A stretch of 64,000 nucleotides of DNA, taken from assembly GCA_027618475.1 (NCBI GenBank), contig JAQCEJ010000001.1, positions 117,268 through 181,267 on the forward strand. The letters are read 5' to 3'. Position 1 is the first letter of the stretch, and each line of letters begins with the position of its first letter. Positions 1 to 7,370 of the stretch are shown one piece after another. The notes beneath the pieces were generated by a model. It searched no databases, was not told the DNA's origin, and saw only the letters and a program-made list of their open reading frames with translations. Made by a program: the position numbers and the translations under genes. This DNA is from Planctomycetota bacterium. GTDB taxonomy: Bacteria > Planctomycetota > Planctomycetia > Planctomycetales > Planctomycetaceae.

Positions 1-1043
1 TTTGTCGCCAGCCAGATGACGCCGGTTTCTTCGTCGACGACCGCCGTCGGATTACCGTACTTGATCGGGGCGTCTCCTCCCTCTTCATAGATCAGTTCTT
101 GAGGCAACCATGTGGCGCCACCATCGGTGCTCCGTTTCATCAGCAGATCGATGTCGCCGTCGTCGTTGAGATCGTTTTTTCTCGCCTCGCAAAACAGGAG
201 TAAATCACCGTTGGGTGCCGTGATGAGTGAGGGGATTCGGTACGCAAAATAACCATCGATCCCTCCGGTAAACACATCGACCCGTTTCGGCACCGATGCC
301 TTTTCGTTCGCTAAAATCCAGAAACGCGGAGACGCCGAGTGCGGCGGCTCGATCATCGTGTGGTCTCCTGTTCCGAGTGAAAACCGAACTTGTTTCCACT
401 CGCTGATCCCCTCATCTGTGGATCGTGAACCGAAGACAAGATGAAATCCCTGGTCCCAGCGATCGATGCGTCCCTTCAGCAACAGTTGCTGATCGACGAG
501 CAAGTTCAGAACCTGCGTCTTTCCCTCAAAGACCAAGACCCAGTGGTGAAATGTGCCGGCGTCATCAATCTTCAGCGATCCTGTCAATGGCCCGTCCGAC
601 CCGGTCTCGACACTGGCCAGTAGCTCCGATCCCCGGCGGCCGAGCTGAAGCCCGAAACGAAGTCGGCTTTCCGGCTCGGCTCCTTCGACGCAGACTTCCG
701 TGGAGATGGCTCGTGTGTTTCCTTCCGTATCCTGCGGTATTCGGAGCGTCCATTCATAAGTAAATCCGGTGGTCCTCGCCAGCGCCCGTTGTTCGTCGGA
801 AAGCTGGTGATAGAAATAGGCGTCTTCGCGCCGTCCCTCCGATTCCTGATCCTCAATTCGCAAGATGCCGTTGCCGGAAGTCACCTTCGCGTGATTCGTA
901 TTGTCGTTGGCAGCCGTCCAACCCGAATCGTCGATTCCGCGTGCCGCGTCGAATTCGGCGATGGGAGTCGCCGCAACTGCCGATTGCGAAAAGCCCGTCA
1001 TAAGCACGAGAAACATGATCCGATAAAAGAGATGTTGGTCCAT
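1..1043 (-). CDS. Exo-alpha-sialidase (neuraminidase), 3' end outside window
   Basis: The frame is open from an ATG at 1043 to the window edge, so only the first ~347 codons are present. An N-terminal signal peptide (hydrophobic stretch FLVLMTGFSQSAVAA) is followed by about 170 residues resembling a LamG/concanavalin-like domain. A sialidase propeller then begins, with the YRIP arginine motif of the first blade (GYFAYRIPSLI) and one Asp-box (STDGGATW). Family knowledge: such secreted enzymes release terminal sialic acid, or related sugars, from glycans. The start is supported by GAGGGGA about 10 bases upstream. The nucleoside hydrolase lies 68 bp upstream on the same strand, so the two may be co-transcribed. 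Substrate cannot be judged, because most of the propeller and its catalytic Tyr/Glu lie beyond the window. Confidence 0.85.
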   Translation of the reverse strand, partial: MDQHLFYRIMFLVLMTGFSQSAVAATPIAEFDAARGIDDSGWTAANDNTNHAKVTSGNGILRIEDQESEGRREDAYFYHQLSDEQRALARTTGFTYEWTLRIPQDTEGNTRAISTEVCVEGAEPESRLRFGLQLGRRGSELLASVETGSDGPLTGSLKIDDAGTFHHWVLVFEGKTQVLNLLVDQQLLLKGRIDRWDQGFHLVFGSRSTDEGISEWKQVRFSLGTGDHTMIEPPHSASPRFWILANEKASVPKRVDVFTGGIDGYFAYRIPSLITAPNGDLLLFCEARKNDLNDDGDIDLLMKRSTDGGATWLPQELIYEEGGDAPIKYGNPTAVVDEETGVIWLAT

Positions 1044-1111
1044 GCTGGTCCCCTCGATTTTATTTCAAGCCTTCGACATTCTCACGTCGTGGCGTGGCGC
1101 TGGCGACTCGA

Positions 1112-2062
1112 CTACTTGACCGCTTCGTGGCAGAAAAAATCGACAACCGACGATCCCTGCAGGGACCGGACAACGTCGATGTTTCCCTGCCAGCGTTGCG
1201 TGCCGCGAAAATCGAAGACCGTCATGCCTCGTGTCAACTCACCGCGCGTTTCGATATCGACGGCGATGCGCTCGGTCTCGAACCAATCGGGATGAACGAC
1301 CGCAGCGAGCGCCGTTACTTCCTGCAGCGAGATCCCTTCGATTCCCAGGTGCTGGTGATGCGTGCGGAAATAAAAGGGAACCAGCTTACTGATCAGTCCG
1401 GCGAACCCCTCGCTCTGATGCTGAGGAAATTGCATGAATTGATTCATCGTCAACCCCGGTTGACTGCTCACTTCCAGCGGAACGATCGTCAGCGTCAGCG
1501 GGCAGGTCATCACGGTGCGTGCCGCTTCCGGATCGGAAAAAATATTGAACTCCGCCGCCGGGGTGACGTCTCCTGTATTCATCGAGGCCCCCCCCAGACA
1601 GACGACCCGCTTGACCAGCGAACTGAATTCGGGATCCCGGTCGCAGGCAATGGCGAGGTTGGTGAGCGGGCCCAGCGTCACAATCGTGATTTCGTTAGGG
1701 AAAGACCGCACAAGTTCGATCATAATCTTGTGCGCAGAATGAGCATGATGAAGGTTGAGGACGCGTCCCTCCATCTCTCCCAGTCCATTCGCGCCATGCA
1801 GATCCCGCGATGAGATCCACGCTCCCCCCGCCGCCGGTTTTTCGGGAGGATACTCGAACGACGCATCTCCCAGTCGCGGATGTCGGGGGGGATCGACTTG
1901 TTCGATAACGGCTACCAGATTCTTCTTCGCCTGGGTTCCGGAAACGACTCCCGCCGTCGCTGTGACTCCCACGACGTCGAAATGGGGCGAGTCGAGTGCC
2001 AAGCCGATAGCCAATGCGTCGCCTATTCCCGGGTCGGCGTCGATAATGATTTTCTGTACCAT
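1112..2062 (-). CDS. Nucleoside hydrolase (IunH/RihA-type family), atypical active site
   Basis: This 316-residue protein has the usual family length and the N-terminal signature of inosine-uridine-type nucleoside hydrolases (IIIDADPGIGDALA), plus the conserved C-terminal segment DIETRGELTRGMTVFD. Members cleave the N-glycosidic bond of ribonucleosides using a Ca2+ bound by aspartates. Two key spots differ from the classical enzymes. Residue 14, normally the first Asp of a DD pair, is Gly (GGC codon). The segment where a catalytic His-Asp normally sits reads LQEVTALAA. The fold is therefore clear but the activity is not. The start is ATG with no obvious Shine-Dalgarno. The sialidase-like gene follows 68 bp downstream on the same strand. 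Confidence 0.85.
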   Translation of the reverse strand: MVQKIIIDADPGIGDALAIGLALDSPHFDVVGVTATAGVVSGTQAKKNLVAVIEQVDPPRHPRLGDASFEYPPEKPAAGGAWISSRDLHGANGLGEMEGRVLNLHHAHSAHKIMIELVRSFPNEITIVTLGPLTNLAIACDRDPEFSSLVKRVVCLGGASMNTGDVTPAAEFNIFSDPEAARTVMTCPLTLTIVPLEVSSQPGLTMNQFMQFPQHQSEGFAGLISKLVPFYFRTHHQHLGIEGISLQEVTALAAVVHPDWFETERIAVDIETRGELTRGMTVFDFRGTQRWQGNIDVVRSLQGSSVVDFFCHEAVK

Positions 2063-2247
2063 GTCACAGAAGCGATCGTTGCAGAGAAAATTCGAGCACA
2101 GGAACGGACAGCATACGTCGCCGAATTCGATTCTTCAATCCGGATTTTCGCTCGGACGTAGCAGCCCCCAAGTTTTATCGGGGGATCGCGGCGCAGCAGG
2201 ATTAAAGACAACGCTTCGATACGTCAATAGGCTGCCGGATTCCGCGC

Positions 2248-3087
2248 TCAATTCCAACGGCTCAATTGCACGCGTGCGTGCTGCAGATGTTTTTCAATCA
2301 ACGTCGTTTCTTGCTGCGGAGCGGCCTGCAAACACGACTCGAACAAAGAGATCGCCTGACCGCAGCGGCCGGCCTTGAGCGAAATCAGTGCAAGATCGCG
2401 CTGTTCCTGATAACTCCCCGGCAATAACGCGGCGAGGCGGTGTTGTACGATCCAGGCGGCTTCCCAGCGTTCCTGTTCGACGTGCAGGCATTTGAGATTA
2501 TTGAGCATACGGATGATGATCGTGCGCGTTCCCACCGGTTTGAGCGACTGGCGAATCTGTCCGACAGGAATCTGCGTCATTTCGCGCAGAAACGCAATCG
2601 TCTCTTCTCGCGTCATCACGCGGCCGTGACTGAAAGGGTCGAGATACAACGGCCCTTCGCACGTTTCGCTGCGAAGGAGAAAATGTTGCGGACTGGATAC
2701 GCCTCGTAACATCATTCCCGCCGCGCGTCCGACCGCTTCGTACAACACCGACAACGTGATCGGTAATCCGCGCCGGGTTTCGATGACACGATGCAGATAG
2801 CTGCTGTCGGGAGATTGAAAACAGGCGAGATCGCCGAAGATTCCGCACGTATCAGACAGTGAATGACTCAGCAAACTCAACGCATCCCGTTCCGACTTGG
2901 AACGTGCGACCGGGCCGGCGAGTTCCTCACCGCGGCTGGTAATCCAGTCGAGTGTCGGTTGAAAATTCAATGTGGGATAGGCATCGCGAGCGATTTCGAG
3001 TGCCGCTTGCGTCAGATCGGCGTCATCTCTGCGCGCCATGAGTTTTATGAACTCGTTGTCGCACACGAATTGTTCATCTCCCCACAT
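2248..3087 (-). CDS. SirB1-family transglutaminase-like protein with C-terminal TPR-like region
   Basis: The frame could open at a TTG at 3258, but an ATG at 3087 has AAGAAGG placed 6-7 bases upstream and is the better start, giving 279 residues. The core matches the SirB1/transglutaminase-like family: RGLPITLSVLYEAVGRAAGM, then GVSSPQHFLLR and LYLDPFSHGR, supplying the Pro-Ile, His and Asp positions typical of the group. The last ~90 residues look like short helical repeats. Family members are widespread in bacteria; the biochemical role is not established. Neighbours give no pathway clue. A 3'-terminal gap of 185 bp separates it from the nucleoside hydrolase on the same strand. Confidence 0.75.
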   Translation of the reverse strand: MWGDEQFVCDNEFIKLMARRDDADLTQAALEIARDAYPTLNFQPTLDWITSRGEELAGPVARSKSERDALSLLSHSLSDTCGIFGDLACFQSPDSSYLHRVIETRRGLPITLSVLYEAVGRAAGMMLRGVSSPQHFLLRSETCEGPLYLDPFSHGRVMTREETIAFLREMTQIPVGQIRQSLKPVGTRTIIIRMLNNLKCLHVEQERWEAAWIVQHRLAALLPGSYQEQRDLALISLKAGRCGQAISLFESCLQAAPQQETTLIEKHLQHARVQLSRWN

Positions 3088-3476
3088 ACTGACCTTCTTC
3101 TTATCCTGAATCCTGACGGGATCGGTAACCGTTTGCTGCACGGCGAACAAGATCCGACGGACCACGATACCCCGGCATGACCTGAAGGAAGTATAGAGCG
3201 GCTTCTCGATTTGGGACAATCCCAGTCCTGAGCGAATCTGTTGTTGTAACTCTTTCAATTCTCCTGTCGCAGTACCGTCCCGGCAGATCTTACATCAAAG
3301 GGCGTCGAAACGATGATTTGCAGGCCGTTGAAAGCTGTTCTCGTCGTCCACAGATATCGAAGGGGCGGCATCAGTCTACGTAAGAGGAGGCACTTCCTAA
3401 CCCGTGACGATCGCTGAAGTTGCCGCGAAAACGCAGCCTCTGAAGGAAGCGAAGAGTCGCAGCTGTTCGTGTTCGT

Positions 3477-4775
3477 TCAATGTCCAGAGTCGCGATCACG
3501 CGAATTCACGTTGAATCGAAACGTTGCGAGTTCACGACGGATGTCGTCGTTACTGATCAGGGTCCGTGACGTTCGCATTCCTGTCCAACGGTCCGCGATT
3601 TCGGCGATCTCGACTCGACACTCTCGCTCGCCAGTGTATTGTTCGCAGAAGGAAGTGGCCAGTGCCATCTGTACGCGCAGACCGGGGGCCACCGCTACCG
3701 ACAACTCGTCCAGTGCCCATCGATCGATTCGCACACGGCACCATTCGCGACCTGGGAGTTCGGGTTCGACATACCGGCGGACCGAGGAGGGAAGATCTTT
3801 GCGATGCGAACACGCCATCGAAATGTCGACTCGACCGGGCCGGGAGGCGTACAGTTCCCAGGCCCACCACGGATCACAAAGTCCCCACGGTGCAAGCAGC
3901 GGAAATGACATGACCAGTCCCACGATTGTCGCCGCAACGCGATCGCCTCGCGACGGTTTGGGGAGAATCGTCGCCGTTTGAGCCGCGGCTGACGCCGAGG
4001 GCCGCGTCAGAACGATCAGCACGATCAGTTGTGCGACACAGACGGCGTTCCAGGCGAGCACCCCTCGGCTGTGATTCAGTCCCGTCGGTCCCAGGGCAAT
4101 CCCCAACAGGAGATGCATTCCGACGGCGATCCACAGTCCCCATCGACGAGTCCGTGAAAAAAGCAGCAAACTGACGACGAGCGATTCAACGAGGGGTAGC
4201 ATCACCGCCCCGCATGAATGAGCTGTCGGGGTGAGCCGCGCTCTCACGCCCACCCCCTGCAGTATGCCTAAAACGAGTTCGCGCCCGTGTGTCGCAAGAA
4301 AACTATAATCCCATTTCGACCACGCCGACCATCCATACATGCCGACGAGAAACCAGATCCACCATTGCGGAATCCGCCGGGGTGATGCACAAGACAGTAT
4401 GATGCCGGTGACCATCAGGTGAATCCACCACGGTTGAAACCTCAGCTGATCGGCGACAATCAGTACGCCGCTCGACGTCATCCAGACAATCACCCCAATA
4501 GTGGCTCGTTCTTGCCGATACGAGCGACAGGCAACGTACACAACGGCTGAGAACGCCCCGATGACGGCTGCCACTTCCACCCCGTGTGGTATCGATAACC
4601 CCCAACCAAACAGGGGAATGCGCGGCAACAGCGAATCGTTATCGAGTCGCCAGACGGGAAGTGTCGCGGCGAACAACAGGCCGGTCGAGAGACTCCACCA
4701 TAGTCCCGGTAGAAACATTTCAGGTTGTAATGGTTCGGTTTTCGACATGAGCCAGTATGAAAATGATCCGCGCAT
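3477..4775 (-). CDS. Polytopic membrane protein of unknown function (HTTM/MauE-like topology)
   Basis: 432 residues; the first ~300 contain about eight hydrophobic segments, rich in Trp (for example WIWFLVGMYGWSAWSKWDYS), followed by a soluble, Cys-containing C-terminal region of about 130 residues. The layout recalls HTTM/DoxX-like membrane proteins common in planctomycetes, but no defining motif is certain, so no function is assigned. The start is either the ATG at 4775 or an ATG ten codons further in (4748); neither has a convincing ribosome site. It is divergent from the DUF1648 gene, with 122 bp between them that must hold both promoters. Confidence 0.6.
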   Translation of the reverse strand: MRGSFSYWLMSKTEPLQPEMFLPGLWWSLSTGLLFAATLPVWRLDNDSLLPRIPLFGWGLSIPHGVEVAAVIGAFSAVVYVACRSYRQERATIGVIVWMTSSGVLIVADQLRFQPWWIHLMVTGIILSCASPRRIPQWWIWFLVGMYGWSAWSKWDYSFLATHGRELVLGILQGVGVRARLTPTAHSCGAVMLPLVESLVVSLLLFSRTRRWGLWIAVGMHLLLGIALGPTGLNHSRGVLAWNAVCVAQLIVLIVLTRPSASAAAQTATILPKPSRGDRVAATIVGLVMSFPLLAPWGLCDPWWAWELYASRPGRVDISMACSHRKDLPSSVRRYVEPELPGREWCRVRIDRWALDELSVAVAPGLRVQMALATSFCEQYTGERECRVEIAEIADRWTGMRTSRTLISNDDIRRELATFRFNVNSRDRDSGH

Positions 4776-4897
4776 CGAAATCGTACGTTAGACGTTATCA
4801 TAACCTGATCGGCCCTCCGTCGGCAGCGACAAGTCCTCATTCAGTTCCCATTCGTCGCAAAGCAGCACCCCGCATTCTCTGAAACGGAGATTTTGAA

Positions 4898-5470
4898 ATG
4901 TCCGATGTCGATGATGTCACCTCCAACAGCGATAACGCATCGACACAATCGAATGATGCACGTTCGACCCGGCATCGCACCGTTGCGTGGGCGAGTTTGT
5001 TCGTAGCCGGGCTCTGCTTCGCCGGGCAGATCGTATACGCCGCCCGCGTATTGCCCGATCCCGTGGCATCTCACTTCAATTGGCAAGGTCAGCCGGACGA
5101 CCACATGAGCCGAACGGCCCATTTGTGGTTTATGTCAATATTGGGCATCGCTTTGCCGGCGCTGATGATCGGAATCGCGATGATGATCAAATACGTTCCG
5201 CCGTCGCTGGTCAACATTCCTCATCGCGACTATTGGCTGTCAACCGAGCACGTTGATGAAACTCGCGAACTCCTGATGGACCAGATGGTCTGGCTGGCGT
5301 GTGGGATGCTGCTATTTTTCGTCGGTGTGCATCAACTTGTCATTCACGCCAACTCGAACCAGCCGGTGCAATTGCAAAATGGGCCGATGATCGGCCTGCT
5401 CGTGGGGGCTTTGTCGCTATTGGTTGTATGGATCGTCGTTTTCTACCGACGATTTCGCATCCCTTCGTGA
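4898..5470 (+). CDS. DUF1648 (SdpI-like) membrane protein
   Basis: 190 residues with an N-terminal hydrophobic helix followed by LPDPVASHFNWQGQPDDHMS. This matches the DUF1648 signature of a Pro-x-His plus an aromatic/Asn-Gly-x-x-D segment after the first helix. Three further hydrophobic segments follow (near residues 90, 145 and 170). DUF1648 occurs in SdpI-type immunity proteins and in many small uncharacterised membrane proteins, so the name does not prove an immunity role. The ATG is preceded by an ACGGAGA site about 8 bases upstream. It converges with the C45-family gene on the opposite strand, the stop codons being only 14 bp apart. Confidence 0.75.
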   Translation: MSDVDDVTSNSDNASTQSNDARSTRHRTVAWASLFVAGLCFAGQIVYAARVLPDPVASHFNWQGQPDDHMSRTAHLWFMSILGIALPALMIGIAMMIKYVPPSLVNIPHRDYWLSTEHVDETRELLMDQMVWLACGMLLFFVGVHQLVIHANSNQPVQLQNGPMIGLLVGALSLLVVWIVVFYRRFRIPS

Positions 5471-5483
5471 AGTCGCTAAGCCG

Positions 5484-6698
5484 TCACTTCTTCGCGGTGG
5501 TTTCGACAATGAGTGGTATCTCCGGACTGTCGGTATCGGGTTGGCGTTCGAGCAGTTCGCTCAACTGAAACGCATGATACTTCTGCTCGGCGGCCGGTTG
5601 TCCGTCAATCGAAGCGTTTGCAACCCAGAATTTCGTCGACTTCGGTTCGAACAGCACGTTGTGCAGATTCGATTTCATCGCGACCGGGCGGTCCATCAGA
5701 TGCAATGCCGATTCGGCGGTCAACTCTCCATGTTGTTCCTGCACGCGGCGAACGAGTTCGGTGTAACGGTCGCCGGCGGAGAGTAACGCGGCATCGGCAA
5801 CCGGTGTCGGCAACAGCGGATGGGCTTTCCCCGGCTTGACGAGAGCGAAGACGTTCCACGACGCTTCCATCCCGGCCGCCTGATTCGTTTCACCGTCTGA
5901 AACCACGTAATAATATTGACACGTCCGTGGATTATCGCGAAACACGGCGACCGCCGAATCGAAATTGTCGGCGGTCTGTAAAACCTCACGCACGAGGAAC
6001 GACATCGGCACACCAGCCCAATGTCCCAGTCCCCTACCTCCCATTTCGCCGACGGAAATGTTCTCGGCGTTCATCCCGGTCACGCTGCCGATAAAGCCCG
6101 TGTATGTGACATTGACGAAGGGGATTTCCCCGTCCGGTTCGGCGACAACGATCACGGCGTGATCCTGCAGGCCCCAGTCACACGCGTAATCGAGCACGCG
6201 GCCATGGTACAGCGTTCCGTCTTTCGTCGCCGAGTCCATCACAGCGAAACCGCTGCAGTGAAAAAGTTCGGGAATAAAATTGGCCGTTCGGACATCCTTG
6301 AGCGGCAGGCCCGAGCCGGCGGCAAGGCCGTCCATTTCTTCGAAGTATTTTTTCGGAACATACGGCTTCTGAATTTCGATAATCGTTTCGATGAGAAACC
6401 GCGGCTTGAGCTTGAAACCGCCGTACTCGACCAGTGCGATGTCTCCCTTTTTATTGAGCAACGTATCGAGGCTGATGTGAACATGGTCTTTCAGCAATGC
6501 CCCCTGCTGATAACCCATCTCGTACGGCGTTCCTTTGACGTGAACGACAAGATAGCCATCGATCTTTTCGAGCCACCCTGCGCCGCAACGGGCCAGCGTT
6601 TGTGCTTCGACCTTTCCGGCCATCGACAACGCAAATAGAATTGCGACGACGTTCAGCGATCTACGGTAAAACGATTGCCGACGAAAGAATGTAGTCAC
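5484..6698 (-). CDS. Secreted C45-family autoproteolytic acyltransferase/hydrolase
   Basis: The frame extends to a GTG at 6749, but a second GTG at 6698 has GGGGAG seven bases upstream and immediately precedes a clean signal peptide (FYRRSLNVVAILFALSMAGKVEA), so a 404-residue product is preferred. The body matches the acyl-CoA:6-aminopenicillanate acyltransferase (peptidase C45, Ntn-hydrolase) superfamily: GTPYEMGYQQGALL near the N-terminus, then FHCSGFAVMD, whose Cys148 is the expected self-cleavage site and N-terminal nucleophile, then GFIGSVTGMNAENISVGEMG. Many such proteins hydrolyse amides or lysophospholipids. The substrate is unknown here, and no lipid or antibiotic genes adjoin. Confidence 0.8.
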   Translation of the reverse strand: MTTFFRRQSFYRRSLNVVAILFALSMAGKVEAQTLARCGAGWLEKIDGYLVVHVKGTPYEMGYQQGALLKDHVHISLDTLLNKKGDIALVEYGGFKLKPRFLIETIIEIQKPYVPKKYFEEMDGLAAGSGLPLKDVRTANFIPELFHCSGFAVMDSATKDGTLYHGRVLDYACDWGLQDHAVIVVAEPDGEIPFVNVTYTGFIGSVTGMNAENISVGEMGGRGLGHWAGVPMSFLVREVLQTADNFDSAVAVFRDNPRTCQYYYVVSDGETNQAAGMEASWNVFALVKPGKAHPLLPTPVADAALLSAGDRYTELVRRVQEQHGELTAESALHLMDRPVAMKSNLHNVLFEPKSTKFWVANASIDGQPAAEQKYHAFQLSELLERQPDTDSPEIPLIVETTAKK

Positions 6699-7277
6699 AA
6701 GACGACTCCCCAGAGATTCTGAAATGGTAGAAACGTGGCAGACACCCACCGGTTAACCAAACCGGCTTATCGTCAGACTTGGTATGCCAGGGTGGCGCGT
6801 TCACTCGTGGATGATTATGTCATTCGCCGAATTCGTTGTCGACGTCGAATTCGAGAAAATCTGTACAAACAGATCGTCAGACATTGCGGCATACGAATGT
6901 CGCAAACGGATGCCGGTCGAGGCGAAATGCGCCGGAAAATCTTTCCTGGTTTATCTATATAAACCGTTTCCTGCCGACATTCAGTATCATGGGAACGAGT
7001 TGTTTGACGTTCCGTCGACAGCAGGTTAGGGTATGAAGTGGGATGTCGGCCGAATGCTTTGACGGGATGGTTTTGTTGTCAGACGTCTGCGAATTTCATG
7101 AAGCTGTGAATCGACCGTTACGGTGATTTCCATCAATTCATGAACCGTCAGTGCGGATATCCGCCCCCCATGTATTTCCACGCCACCGTATGCCGGATTC
7201 TTTCTTTCGAGAATCGATTCCGGTCTCTCGGGTGGATTTCCTTTCAATCGACAATGACCTGGCAACCATAGAACGTG
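6699..7277. other. Intergenic region without a supportable gene
   Basis: About 580 bp between the C45-family start and the 74-bp palindromic repeat. Short open frames exist but have no recognisable motif or ribosome site and overlap one another. This interval must hold the promoter of the minus-strand C45-family gene and may hold that of the plus-strand MMPL gene; no convincing -35/-10 pair was picked out. Confidence 0.5.
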
Positions 7278-7351
7278 TTTCATAACCCGGTTGGCGGCGG
7301 AATGATCGTCCAAATTGCCCGGAACGACCCTTCGTCAAAAGGGTTATGAAA
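7278..7351 (+). repeat. 74-bp palindromic repeat, copy A
   Basis: A perfect 11-bp inverted repeat, TTTCATAACCC at 7278-7288 and GGGTTATGAAA at 7341-7351, bounds a 52-bp centre beginning GGTTGGCG. A second element with identical arms, identical total length and the same left-arm extension lies at 21738-21811. The centres differ but align without gaps at many positions. This copy ends 19 bp before the MMPL start codon, so it would be transcribed into that mRNA leader if the promoter is upstream. It could be a dispersed REP/MITE-like repeat or a structured leader. Confidence 0.85.
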
Positions 7352-7370
7352 TGGATTGTAGTCTGTCCTG

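Noticed and set aside
4898..5470. DUF1648 protein as an SdpI-type toxin immunity protein
   Set aside because: No toxin or SdpABC-like genes are nearby; DUF1648 is common in unrelated membrane proteins.
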